Source: an uncultured Parabacteroides sp. (GTDB lineage: Bacteria > Bacteroidota > Bacteroidia > Bacteroidales > Tannerellaceae). Taken from it: a DNA stretch of 64,000 nt. Positions 9,401-16,837 of the stretch are shown piece by piece. The notes below the pieces were generated by a model. It was not told the origin of the DNA. It was given only the letters and a program-made list of their open reading frames with translations, and searched no databases. The position numbers and the translations under genes are program-made. The first letter of the stretch is position 1. The number at the start of each line of letters is the position of its first letter. The stretch spans positions 1 through 64,000 of the forward strand of contig NZ_CAJJWO010000009.1 of assembly GCF_905196875.1 (NCBI RefSeq), written 5' to 3'.

Positions 9401-10767
9401 ATGCTATTTGAGGAAGCAGACAAATTACCATACATTTCAGCTTCTGTCAACTTAGCACCACTCGCTTTGATCAATTCGCCATTTCCATCAACGTTCAGCC
9501 TGTCGGTAGCAACAGCATATCTCGGATACAAGATCTGTCCTATTGTCAACTTCAAATCGTAACGACCATTAGGGTTCGGATCGTAATAAGCAGTATCCAC
9601 ACGCAGATATTCTTTCTTGAATTCCGATGTTTCATCCTTTGTTGCATTAGTTACGAAACGTACGAAACCATCAGGAGCATCACCCGGAACACGGTTGACA
9701 CCATCCTTAGCAGCTTCTGCTTTGAAAGAGCCTGACAACATAATGTTTGTATCGCCCTGAACGTCCGGATCAAATACGAAGTTGAACTGATTCGGAGTTT
9801 TCTTATCCTCAGTTAAGAGTGCTTCATTTCCTAATTCTGCATTAATCTGTTCGGCAGTCAGGATGATAGGGTTAGCTTCCCAACCTTCGAAAGTAATAGG
9901 CGTAAAAGTAGTGCCATTTACAGTTTTAGTAGTAAACACCTCATTACTATTCAACAAGATACCAGCCAAAGTAGTTTTACCACTTACAACTTTCTTAGCC
10001 AAATACAAAGTCTTACCATTGCTATACTGAGCACGCAACTGATTCTGCAAAACATTACCAGCAGCAGCTTCTACTATAGAAGTTTGTGCGGCAAACTGTC
10101 CATCAGCCCAACGCCAAGTAGTCTGACCGTCTACAACAGTCAAAGCAACTTCTGCAGCATCGGCAGTAGGAGTACCTACTATGTTTTCCGGAGAGAATTG
10201 CAGAATAGCTTCAGTAGCCTTGTTCTGCAATTGATAATACAATACAGTACCGGCAGCATCTTTCTGAGCTGTAACTTTCCATAAAGTACGATCCAATGTG
10301 ATACGGTTAGTAGGAACGTTAGCGTTCTGTACGTTCTCAACCTGAACCATATACTTTCCGTTAATATTGGCTTCACCAGTAATCGCTTCGCCATTACCCA
10401 TCACACCTTCTTTATTCACCCAAACCATTGTCAATACTTCTGTACCTTCCGTATCAGCACCTCCGACAACAAATTGGAAATAACGTCCATCAGCAGTACC
10501 GTTAACTTTTGCCAAACTAGAGATAGGCTTTGCACCATATACCGTAGACAATTTGAAAGGAGATACGGCAGGGAATCGGCTATCTCCGCGGCTTGAAGCA
10601 TTATCCTGAATAAAACGACTAAACTGTCCACCTGCTGCTGCAGCTTGAACCTTGTAAGCGTTATTTCCAGGAAGCGTGACATCCTTGTCAATTGTTACCT
10701 GTGCCCATCCGTTTGCTCCCGTGGCCAACATCGCGATGGCCATCAAAGTAGAAAACTTTCTGTTCAT
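6493..10767 (-). CDS. DUF6383-type secreted surface protein, candidate S-layer-like glycoprotein
   Basis: 1424 residues. The start MNRKFSTLMAIAMLATGANGWAQ is a signal peptide, and the last about 70 residues (VTVEGGNGIVTIKGAAAKKVTVCNVLGQTLASTVL...VVAVEGEAAVKAVVK) match the DUF6383 C-terminal domain that I know from Parabacteroides surface proteins (from memory). The body is a long acidic, Asn/Thr-rich beta protein without enzymatic motifs. Some Parabacteroides distasonis proteins of this kind are described as phase-variable surface-layer glycoproteins. The region upstream of this gene carries a paired inverted repeat around a promoter facing this gene, consistent with that biology. Extracellular location is well supported; S-layer role is inference. 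The start at 10767 is followed by no better alternative. Confidence 0.85.
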   Translation of the reverse strand: MNRKFSTLMAIAMLATGANGWAQVTIDKDVTLPGNNAYKVQAAAAGGQFSRFIQDNASSRGDSRFPAVSPFKLSTVYGAKPISSLAKVNGTADGRYFQFVVGGADTEGTEVLTMVWVNKEGVMGNGEAITGEANINGKYMVQVENVQNANVPTNRITLDRTLWKVTAQKDAAGTVLYYQLQNKATEAILQFSPENIVGTPTADAAEVALTVVDGQTTWRWADGQFAAQTSIVEAAAGNVLQNQLRAQYSNGKTLYLAKKVVSGKTTLAGILLNSNEVFTTKTVNGTTFTPITFEGWEANPIILTAEQINAELGNEALLTEDKKTPNQFNFVFDPDVQGDTNIMLSGSFKAEAAKDGVNRVPGDAPDGFVRFVTNATKDETSEFKKEYLRVDTAYYDPNPNGRYDLKLTIGQILYPRYAVATDRLNVDGNGELIKASGAKLTEAEMYGNLSASSNSIAPNTMTTYTQLKRQSNFRPIFYPSTQSLRLQAEMLYKADKNDAASWWAQMAIDAAGASNSDATPWNGTAATVGTNNVMRIAQCAANPTIDPTLSRGAARGYYPSYAQELAGFKQGARLLHYASPWSVTDLTDAKKRNGYAPHGLTDVNTDNFLLWNAVGNVLQMNKAAALALGTAFTAAGTDLNVWVADPAAAAVLTGDMAVLDKANANTITSATYTGLMIYAPQYATAHSNLTRLVTLTPTHVVLTAGPHDVNDDKYNGLLTYITIKTTKTESDLNEVADIAEGFYYIRNAKKLSSDLTKEGDYRYEDLAATNATFTYWNAMTQKWDRGDVQNGNNPNNTGINADMHKNDLSNIGNLVYSEDKKVIPSAQWYVKGNGGYYTIINRESGRTWGTSYWWKTSEPNTYANMATYYDAAGLMQTYRDTIRIEMIPQAELTNRTMGYLDMTQAEAIADTSVYAIGMKNLGDTHFSLTSVDGVLKLVQDAKGEYKMERVLVKDKDIYSQKTMGTDELIYGYVPTKGNAVDTAKMLVRAKYYIYKDEVNANSGIEPSSIKTRQYITLESGKYRLTSIQVKFDDNLFSTNLDADEMSGTENVKNRRAFYVKQISTEDPTQFVLVDPLVVTQTGNGTSTKVAYGARLFVNQMTAEVQPSSLISDGYANSYASSIFSVEKQQAFNYKDLRGEFSRDTLEFFKADDAAGNYLLSENTVKGANVGLLESLDKNLNKNNAIFLDTANVSRPECPRFLLGLRNVDTYEQNSSIASHNRHLYTDAAYLVNMIDSVSANPVYMYKNIDQNTTKYYRLGFVNARHEGSKLTFDKSGAVYDLSDAALGANNLNYATFAFRYCDAARENFYIETMYDKNTRGWLKTINHVLVVTPEIQEAEVFQAKKSEGAPTANEGITASSVTVEGGNGIVTIKGAAAKKVTVCNVLGQTLASTVLSSDDATIAVPAGIVVVAVEGEAAVKAVVK

Positions 10768-10848
10768 AAATCTAAATTTTAATATTAATAATAGTGTTAA
10801 TGAAATTAGTTCTTATAAACTCTTTATATTATCCTAGTCAGACATGAA

Positions 10849-10880
10849 TGACTAGCTAAAACGATCGTTTATTTTAGTCA
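10849..10880. repeat. Inverted-repeat arm, gene-proximal (candidate recombination site)
   Basis: 32 bp that match the reverse complement of 11022-11053 at 27 of 32 positions (my alignment), including an unbroken 16-bp core AAAACGATCGTTTATT. The arm itself has dyad symmetry: TGACTA at the left end, TAGTCA at the right end, and the perfect palindrome AAACGATCGTTT at 10859-10870. That form is typical of a tyrosine-recombinase binding site. It is 82 bp upstream of the DUF6383-type start codon. Confidence 0.8.
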
Positions 10881-10955
10881 TGGTTTTTTACTTCCGAAGA
10901 GTTGGTATCGGAAATACCCAATTTTGTACAGACTTTGTTATTATCTTGATAAGAA

Positions 10956-10986
10956 AGAAGATAACAGCATAAAAAATATTTGCAAA
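10956..10986 (-). promoter_or_regulatory. Bacteroidales promoter inside the candidate invertible segment, reading toward the DUF6383-type gene
   Basis: On the minus strand: TTTG (10986-10983), 19-nt spacer, TATCTTCT (10963-10956), close to the Bacteroides -33 TTTG / -7 TAnnTTTG consensus. An overlapping alternative is TTTG, 20 nt, TATTTTTT slightly upstream. The leader to the start codon at 10767 would be about 180 nt and would contain the proximal repeat arm. As drawn the segment is in the ON orientation for the gene; inversion would point the promoter the other way. Confidence 0.55.
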
Positions 10987-11021
10987 ATAATTGCAGTTTC
11001 AAAACTTATATCTAATTTTGT

Positions 11022-11053
11022 TGACGAGAATAAACGATCGTTTTCTCTAGCCA
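11022..11053. repeat. Inverted-repeat arm, gene-distal (candidate recombination site)
   Basis: Partner of 10849-10880 in inverted orientation; 27/32 identical, with palindrome AAACGATCGTTT at 11032-11043. The enclosed segment is 10881-11021 (141 bp) and contains the promoter at 10956-10986. No recombinase gene lies in the window, so inversion would need a trans-acting enzyme. Confidence 0.8.
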
Positions 11054-11133
11054 GACAGTTTATGATCAAACTAATTGATTTTCATATCATATAATTACTT
11101 ATATACTCATAATACATTCTCTTTATAATATAA

Positions 11134-11153
11134 TAATGTACGTGCGTACATTA
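11134..11153. repeat. Short dyad TAATGTACG-TG-CGTACATTA
   Basis: Perfect 9-bp arms around a 2-bp centre in AT-rich DNA, just beyond the 3' end of a doubtful minus-strand small ORF. It may be an operator or a small hairpin; nothing decides between these. Confidence 0.4.
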
Positions 11154-11177
11154 ATTATATCTCAGTATTATTCAAAC

Positions 11178-11360
11178 TTACACAGATGCTAAAACAGCCA
11201 CATAAAACCCTATATACCAAAATATTGCAAGTAGAACAACTGTACTTAACCGAAACCATTCAGCACTTTTCCACGTCACTGACCCAGACACCAAGTAACT
11301 AAGTATTTTGATTAGGAATACTAAAAAGAAAAGATAGGATAATTTAGGGTTCTCCTTCAA
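11178..11360 (-). CDS. Possible small membrane protein (60 residues)
   Basis: 60 codons, very hydrophobic: LSYLFFLVFLIKILSYLVSG and VVLLAIFWYIGFYVAVLA look like two membrane spans. Against it: the only start is TTG at 11360 (the following GAAGGAGAACC is inside the ORF, not a Shine-Dalgarno site), an in-frame TAG lies 7 codons upstream, and AT-rich DNA readily gives hydrophobic ORFs. For it: a 16-bp perfect palindrome lies 13 bp upstream, like an operator, and nothing else explains the region. Not recognised as any family. Confidence 0.3.
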   Translation of the reverse strand: MKENPKLSYLFFLVFLIKILSYLVSGSVTWKSAEWFRLSTVVLLAIFWYIGFYVAVLASV

Positions 11361-11372
11361 TATTTTAATAAA

Positions 11373-11432
11373 GTAAGGCTAGCCTTACGTAAAAGAAAAG
11401 CATATATTACATATATGTAAGGTAAGCCTTTC
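11373..11432. repeat. Paired palindromes GTAAGGCTAGCCTTAC and a degenerate copy
   Basis: 11373-11388 is a perfect 16-bp palindrome; 11417-11432 (GTAAGGTAAGCCTTTC) matches it at 13 of 16 positions, 44 bp away (about four helical turns). This looks like a two-site operator in the otherwise gene-free stretch 11361-11734. The rest of that stretch is AT-rich with no recognisable gene and presumably holds the promoter for the lipoprotein gene at 11735. Confidence 0.45.
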
Positions 11433-11734
11433 ATATATAAAACAGACACTATACTTTTTTATAATTAGTATCTTTCAGATATAAAATAGTAGAGGAAAAA
11501 AGTTATAATACAGGCTTTCAGATTTAGATAATCGAATAAAGACTCTTACAGAAAGGAATAACTTCACTCCAAAGGTTCGTGCATAAGAAAAATAAATATT
11601 TTTTGTTTGTTATGCAGTATTTTTATTTTTTATCCGTTTTATTAATAAAGACAGATAAAACGTGGTAAGTGCAGCTTTTCGCTGTGGTATTGCGTCTTAT
11701 GATTAAGAAATAAAATAAAAATATACAGACATTT

Positions 11735-12241
11735 ATGACTAAATTGCAAATATTGGCACTTCTGCTTGCCTCAATCGCTCTGATATTCTTTACATCCTGT
11801 GATGGTGAAGACTTTCAGGAGCCGGATGTCTATAAAGTCACGCCCGACCTACGGGCCAGGATTAATATGGGGATGAAACTCCCTTCCAAATCTGAAAAGA
11901 AACAATTTAATGAGAAATTCGATCTGTTCCTGATAAAATGTGAAGAAATGGCTTATGTAAGCAACCCTCATGTATATATGGAGACTCCCGAATATCAGGA
12001 GTTCAAAGACTTCGTATTATCAGCTTCCCCCAACATCTATTACCTGGTGATGGATAAGTTTCTAAAAGGTAATCCGGGCTTTTTTTCATATATCATTTAT
12101 GACCTGCTTATCGACTCCAAACCAGCTATTGCCGATCAGATATCCGAAAGGATGCAAGCAGTAGGAACTCTTGAAGAAAGTTTTTATCTATATCCGCAGT
12201 TATGCCTGGATATATGGGTAGACGCACTGGAAAATCAATAA
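11735..12241 (+). CDS. Hypothetical lipoprotein
   Basis: 168 residues with a lipoprotein signal peptide: ALLLASIALIFFTSC-DGED, with cleavage before the Cys at about residue 23. The mature part is helical and acidic with no motif I can name (KSEKKQFNEKFDLFLIKCEEMAY, YLVMDKFLKGNPGFFSYIIYDLL). It is followed after 7 bp by another lipoprotein gene, so the two are probably co-transcribed and may work together at the periplasmic face of a membrane. Not recognised beyond this. Confidence 0.75.
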   Translation: MTKLQILALLLASIALIFFTSCDGEDFQEPDVYKVTPDLRARINMGMKLPSKSEKKQFNEKFDLFLIKCEEMAYVSNPHVYMETPEYQEFKDFVLSASPNIYYLVMDKFLKGNPGFFSYIIYDLLIDSKPAIADQISERMQAVGTLEESFYLYPQLCLDIWVDALENQ

Positions 12242-12248
12242 AAGAATA

Positions 12249-13067
12249 ATGAAGAGTAGCTGCATATATATATGGCCTCTTATTAGTTGCTTCCTGCTAA
12301 TTCTGGCAGGAACAGTTGGCTGTGACTCTTCTAATCTGGATAAACTTCCCTTCAATGACGATCCGGAAGTAATATTCGTGAACGATGACGTGCCTCAAAG
12401 ACTTTCTTTGAATAATGCACGGCTGAAACGAATTCATCCTCCTACACTCGATTCCACCTATTCCGGTCAAATTTACGAATATAACAGCGAGGGACGATTA
12501 TCTAAAATATCCGATTGTATATATAATTATGATCAAGTGACCGACACGATCGGATATAAAATACATCAGTATAACCAGGAAGGACAATTGGTACTGACGT
12601 CCAATTTTACGGCGAATAAAAGTATGCCTTCGGGATTTATAAACCTGCAAACAGAGGTATATATCTATTCGGATAATGGCAAACTCGAAAAAGTAATTAC
12701 CCATTATCCGGTCATTTCCCAATCGGAATACACGTTGTACAAATACAAAAACAACCTGCTCGACAGGAAAGAATATTATGGTAATTCAGGTGCTTTGGAA
12801 AGTTATACGACCTACTCTTACGACAAAGTCGGCAAACTGATCCTGGAATGTATTTATGTACCTAATAATCAACTGATCCGTTATACGCAACATTCTTTTA
12901 TCGACGGGCTGAATACCCGGTCGGTAACCTTCTTATCTACGGGAGAAGCAGAAAGGAAAGTGATTAATACCTTTGATAGCAATTATAACCCCATTCGTTC
13001 CGAATCGAAAGAACTTTTGATATACAGTTCAAGAGCGGATTTTACGGCACAATATGAATACGATTAA
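12249..13067 (+). CDS. Hypothetical lipoprotein with YD-like repeats
   Basis: 272 residues. Signal peptide with lipobox LILAGTVGC at about residue 25. The mature protein has repeated strand-turn units of the RHS/YD kind: YEYNSEGRLSKIS, YNYDQ, HQYNQEGQLVLTS, YIYSDNGKLEKVI, YSYDKVGKLILEC, so a small beta-structure binding or scaffold role is plausible. Second gene of a two-gene lipoprotein unit. Its last codons form the left arm of a 16-bp terminator stem. Specific function unknown. Confidence 0.75.
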   Translation: MKSSCIYIWPLISCFLLILAGTVGCDSSNLDKLPFNDDPEVIFVNDDVPQRLSLNNARLKRIHPPTLDSTYSGQIYEYNSEGRLSKISDCIYNYDQVTDTIGYKIHQYNQEGQLVLTSNFTANKSMPSGFINLQTEVYIYSDNGKLEKVITHYPVISQSEYTLYKYKNNLLDRKEYYGNSGALESYTTYSYDKVGKLILECIYVPNNQLIRYTQHSFIDGLNTRSVTFLSTGEAERKVINTFDSNYNPIRSESKELLIYSSRADFTAQYEYD

Positions 13068-13098
13068 CACTCGGTATTCATATTGTGCCAGTTTTATT
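13046..13098. terminator. Bidirectional terminator overlapping a stop codon
   Basis: Perfect 16-bp stem: GGCACAATATGAATAC at 13046-13061 and its complement at 13074-13089, 12-nt loop, then GTTTTATTTT. The left arm encodes the last residues (AQYEY) of the lipoprotein gene and the loop contains its stop codon. It separates convergent genes. Confidence 0.85.
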
Positions 13099-15234
13099 TT
13101 ATTCCCACTCGGGAGGTTCCTGGTTCAATAAATTCTTAACAAAGAAATCGTGGATACGATGCATTTCGTACGGGCCGCCCAAAGAATGGCCTTTACCCGG
13201 TAGATAGAGTTGTTCAAACTTTTTATTCGCTTTCATCAAGGCATTGACAACCTGCAACGTGGAGGCCGGATCTACATTGTCATCCAGTTCGCCGTTAATC
13301 AGCAACAATTTACCTTTCAGCCGATAAGCATTATCCACATTCGATGAAGCACTATAAGATTCGTCGATAGGATATCCCATCCATTGCTCATTCCACCAAA
13401 TCTTATCCATACGATTGTCATGGCAACCGCATAAAGCAACTGCCGCCTTGTAAAAGTCATTATGAAACAACAAGGCAGCCATGGCATTCTGTCCGCCTGC
13501 CGACCAGCCGTAAATACCGACCCGCGAGGTATCCAACGACGGATATTTCTCAGCCGCCGCTTTTATCCAGGCAATACGATCCGGAAAACCGGCATCTTTC
13601 AGGTTCTTCCAACAAACATCATGGAAAGCTTTAGAACGGTTGGATGTACCCATTCCGTCGATCGAAACCACGACAAAGCCTAATTCAACCAAACGGGAAA
13701 TCAGGTGGTGAGCCGGCTTAAAGTCTTTATCCACATGCGAGTCGTGCGGCCCGGCATAGATCATTTCGACCACCGGATAGGAGCGGGACGGATCAAAACC
13801 GGTCGGACGGTAAATATTTCCCCATATATCTGTTTTTCCGTCTCTTCCTTTCGCAGAAAACACCTCAGGCATCTGCCAGCCTTCAGCCACCAGGTCGCTG
13901 ACATCACATTTTTCAAGTACGGTTACAACCGAAGCATCTTCCGTCTTTTTCAACTGACTGACAGCAGGAAAATCCGGTCGTGAATAAGTATCCACAAAAT
14001 AAGCCCGGTCTTTAGAGAAAGATATCCGGTGATTCCCGTTTTCAGGTGTCATATCAGTAAATCCTGTTCCATCCAGATTGATACGGCAATAATGCAAGTT
14101 ATAAGGATCTTCTCCTTTATTGAAACCGGAAGCAAAGAAATAAACCGTACGGTTGGCCTCGTCTACAAAATCAACCTGGCGGACTACCCATTCTCCTTTG
14201 GTCACCTGTTGTTTTACGTTTCCTGTATTCCCATCCATCAGGTAAAGATGCCGCCAACCGTCGCGTTCCGAACTCCAAAGCATTTCTTTTCCATCGTTCA
14301 GATCGTGACGATAGTTCTGATAATAATGGATAAAAGTATTCGACTGTTCGTCGGCCAGATGACGGATCGTTCCATCGGTAGCATTTACCTCACCCACGAT
14401 ATAACGTTGATGTCCACGTTGATTAAACTCAAAAGTGAAAGCACGGCTATCCTTGCGCCAACCAGTCAGATATAATGTAAACTGATTTGCATAAGGTTCC
14501 ACATCCAACGGGATCTGCTTACGCGACTCTATATCGAACAAGGCAGGCAGGCATACTTCGATCACATCACCGGGTTTGGCATAATCGCGCCATTGCAGAA
14601 TTGGCTGACGCTGACTTTCCGGACTCGACTCGATCAGAGGAATACGGCGTTCCTGCACACCACGTACCTTGACAGTGGCCAGTTTACGGGAATCGGGCGA
14701 CCAGATCATATAAGAACTATAAAACAGGTTTGTTGTCCCGTCGGTTGTCAAGGCAATCGCTTCTTTCTTTTTATCTTTTTCATCCCCGGCAGGACGGATA
14801 TATACATTGTTATCCCGGATATAGGCTTCCCATTTAGCATCAGGCGATACAACCGGCTTGGCTTCTTCTCCGTTTCTCCGGTAGTTTGTATTCTTCTCTT
14901 CCTCCTCCTTCAACAGGATCTCGGCCAACGGCTTCTGCTTGCCAGTCAAGAAAGCGGCAAGTTGCTTTTTATCCGCACCTCGCTGTTTTTTACCGGTTTT
15001 TGCATTTACCAGATAATAGAAATCACCGCTCCGTTCATGGTTTTTATACCAGAAATAATGCGAACTGTCAAGCCATGCAGGTATTACTGCAGAAGAATAC
15101 ATTTTACCGGAGCACTTTAGGAAAGTATCCGCACGCAGATAATCCGCCGTGGTAACCTGTGCCGTGACGGTCGCTGCCGGCAATGCCAACAGTAGAAGTC
15201 CCAAACAGCAAAAAAAGATAAGTTTTTTACACAT
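13099..15234 (-). CDS. Dipeptidyl peptidase IV-type serine peptidase (S9B)
   Basis: 711 residues from the ATG at 15234 (MCKKLIFFCCLGLLLLALPAATVTA, signal peptide); an upstream TTG at 15258 is unlikely. The N-terminal two thirds form the DPP IV beta-propeller (for example YMIWSPDSRKLATVKV, WSSERDGWRHLYLMD). The C-terminal alpha/beta hydrolase domain has the nucleophile in YGWSAGG (Ser578), a probable Asp in GELDDNVDP and a His in GKGHSLGG. Such enzymes release N-terminal dipeptides, often X-Pro, in the periplasm. It stands alone, convergent with the lipoprotein pair and closely followed upstream by nudC. Peptidase class is secure; Pro preference is inferred from the family. Confidence 0.92.
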   Translation of the reverse strand: MCKKLIFFCCLGLLLLALPAATVTAQVTTADYLRADTFLKCSGKMYSSAVIPAWLDSSHYFWYKNHERSGDFYYLVNAKTGKKQRGADKKQLAAFLTGKQKPLAEILLKEEEEKNTNYRRNGEEAKPVVSPDAKWEAYIRDNNVYIRPAGDEKDKKKEAIALTTDGTTNLFYSSYMIWSPDSRKLATVKVRGVQERRIPLIESSPESQRQPILQWRDYAKPGDVIEVCLPALFDIESRKQIPLDVEPYANQFTLYLTGWRKDSRAFTFEFNQRGHQRYIVGEVNATDGTIRHLADEQSNTFIHYYQNYRHDLNDGKEMLWSSERDGWRHLYLMDGNTGNVKQQVTKGEWVVRQVDFVDEANRTVYFFASGFNKGEDPYNLHYCRINLDGTGFTDMTPENGNHRISFSKDRAYFVDTYSRPDFPAVSQLKKTEDASVVTVLEKCDVSDLVAEGWQMPEVFSAKGRDGKTDIWGNIYRPTGFDPSRSYPVVEMIYAGPHDSHVDKDFKPAHHLISRLVELGFVVVSIDGMGTSNRSKAFHDVCWKNLKDAGFPDRIAWIKAAAEKYPSLDTSRVGIYGWSAGGQNAMAALLFHNDFYKAAVALCGCHDNRMDKIWWNEQWMGYPIDESYSASSNVDNAYRLKGKLLLINGELDDNVDPASTLQVVNALMKANKKFEQLYLPGKGHSLGGPYEMHRIHDFFVKNLLNQEPPEWE

Positions 15235-15267
15235 AATACTATTTTTTAGGTTGTACAATTATCATTA

Positions 15268-16047
15268 TCAGGGCTGTTCCAGCCACCAGTCGATCATCTT
15301 ACGGGCCAAACTGAGCTTTCGGGGAAGTTCGGGCAGGTTCTCTTTCGTAAAGAACGCTCCTTCACTCAATTCCTCGTCCTGTAAACGGATCGTCCCTCCG
15401 GCATAATCAGCAATAAAGCCGACCATCAGGTTACTCGGATAAGGCCAGGGCTGGTTTCCGAAATAAGTTATATTACTGATTTCGAGTCCGGTTTCTTCCA
15501 TCACTTCGCGCCTTACACACTCCTCCAAAGTCTCCCCTGTTTCCAGGAAACCGGCTACTAATCCATGAAAAGATCCCCGGAAATTCCGGGCATGTACTAA
15601 AAGAATCGAATCTTCTTTACGGATTAAAACCAGAATTGCTGCGGAAACAGCGGGGTAAATCTCATATTTACAAGCAGGACATTGTTTGGAAATAGCCGTT
15701 TGCATCACTGTTTTCGTGCCGCATGAAGGACAAAAACGACTGTGCAGATCCCAGTAAACCAGTTCGTATGCTTTCCCTGCCATCTTATGCAAAGCGCCAT
15801 CCAGAAAATCATACGAAGCACGCAATCCCATCGGCAGACAACCGTCAGTCTCCTCCAAGGGTGTATCTACAGAGGCTGTACGACAGGGTATATCCTGAAG
15901 CATACCGACTTCCAACACATTTCCGACTTGAACAGGGGGGTCGATACTATAAGGGATCGTATAAGTTTCACCTTTTTTCTGAAGCAATAACTGGTCGTTA
16001 AAGAAAATAAACCAATATGCTGGCGTATTATTTATATTGTTCATCAC
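15268..16047 (-). CDS. nudC: NAD(H) pyrophosphatase / NAD-cap hydrolase NudC
   Basis: 259 residues with the full NudC arrangement: a zinc ribbon CPSCG...CPACK near residues 107-130, a Nudix box GFLETGETLEECVRREVMEETGLEI, and downstream the diagnostic QPWPYPSNLM motif (equivalent to SQPWPFPxS). These enzymes split NADH into NMNH and AMP and can remove NAD caps from RNA; cytoplasmic. The gene ends 34 bp before the S9B start at 15234, so the two are in the same direction and could share a transcript. No anomaly seen. Confidence 0.94.
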   Translation of the reverse strand: MMNNINNTPAYWFIFFNDQLLLQKKGETYTIPYSIDPPVQVGNVLEVGMLQDIPCRTASVDTPLEETDGCLPMGLRASYDFLDGALHKMAGKAYELVYWDLHSRFCPSCGTKTVMQTAISKQCPACKYEIYPAVSAAILVLIRKEDSILLVHARNFRGSFHGLVAGFLETGETLEECVRREVMEETGLEISNITYFGNQPWPYPSNLMVGFIADYAGGTIRLQDEELSEGAFFTKENLPELPRKLSLARKMIDWWLEQP

Positions 16048-16199
16048 TTTTTTCGTTTGAATGATACAAATATACAGACTAATGTAAAATATACATCAAA
16101 AAAAAGATTCCTATTTAAAATATTCTTCCGCCCCAATCGTCTACCAAAATAGAAGGCATGTCTTACTAAGCAATTTTAATTATTAAATGGAAACAGAAA

Positions 16200-16421
16200 A
16201 TGTTCGGAAGAAAGAGAAAAGAAGTAATATCTTTACAAGTCTTTGCATACGAGTGTAGCGGATGCGGGCATTGTGTAAAGAGATGCCGGAGAGATGTATT
16301 GAAGATGGTGAACAACGGTAACTGTAGCTACGCTACCGTTATCAATCCGGATAATTGCGTAGGATGTGGCAACTGTGTAAATGTTTGCAATACCCATGCT
16401 ATCGAATTAATAACAGAGTAA
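16200..16421 (+). CDS. Small 2[4Fe-4S] ferredoxin-type protein
   Basis: 73 residues with two complete CxxCxxCxxxC clusters, CSGCGHCVKRC and CVGCGNCVNVC, each followed by the usual hydrophobic segment, so it should carry two [4Fe-4S] centres and pass low-potential electrons in the cytoplasm. The N-terminus is basic (MFGRKRKEV). It is the first gene of an apparent operon: 26 bp to a small membrane protein gene, which in turn overlaps an ECF sigma gene by 4 bp. A ferredoxin at the head of a sigma-factor operon suggests a redox or metal-stress signal, which is inference. Confidence 0.9.
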   Translation: MFGRKRKEVISLQVFAYECSGCGHCVKRCRRDVLKMVNNGNCSYATVINPDNCVGCGNCVNVCNTHAIELITE

Positions 16422-16447
16422 AAAACAACATTAAAAATCAAATCACA

Positions 16448-16837
16448 ATGAGAAATTCAGGAAAACTAAGAGGAGCATTAGCCATATTATTTTTTATCGC
16501 CCTGTTTACACTAGCCGGTCTGGCTGTTATGTACCTGTGGAACCTTTTGATCCCAGCTGTTATCGGCTGGTCGGTTATCAACTACTGGCAGGCGCTGGGC
16601 TTCATGGTGCTGACCCGCATCTTGTTCGGTGGCTTCGGGAAGTTCGGCCCTTTCGGACACTTCAGACATCACCCGGGTGCATTTTGGGGTAGCCGGGAAG
16701 AGCATGAACGCTTCCATGAGCAAATGAGAAATATGCCGTGGGAAGAACGCCGGGAACATATACGCCGCCACATGGCAGAATTCCGCAACGGCAGGAACGG
16801 AATGCAGCACCCCGGTTCCGACAATAAACCGGAATGA
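16448..16837 (+). CDS. Small membrane protein with His-rich charged tail, upstream of an ECF sigma factor
   Basis: 129 residues from the ATG at 16448. Two hydrophobic segments (LAILFFIALFTLAGLAVMYL and VINYWQALGFMVLTRILFGG) are followed by a Gly/Phe/His-rich link (FGKFGPFGHFRHHPGAFWG) and a charged helix WEERREHIRRHMAEF. The stop overlaps the next start as ATGA, indicating translational coupling to the sigma gene. The tail could face the cytoplasm and hold the sigma factor, or bind metal through the histidines. It is not a canonical anti-sigma (no FecR or ZAS motif). Unrecognised family. Confidence 0.75.
   Translation: MRNSGKLRGALAILFFIALFTLAGLAVMYLWNLLIPAVIGWSVINYWQALGFMVLTRILFGGFGKFGPFGHFRHHPGAFWGSREEHERFHEQMRNMPWEERREHIRRHMAEFRNGRNGMQHPGSDNKPE

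Noticed and set aside
10859..11043. AAACGATCGTTT pair as two simple operators
   Set aside because: Kept as a possibility, but identity extends over 32 bp in inverted orientation and encloses a promoter, which favours recombination sites.
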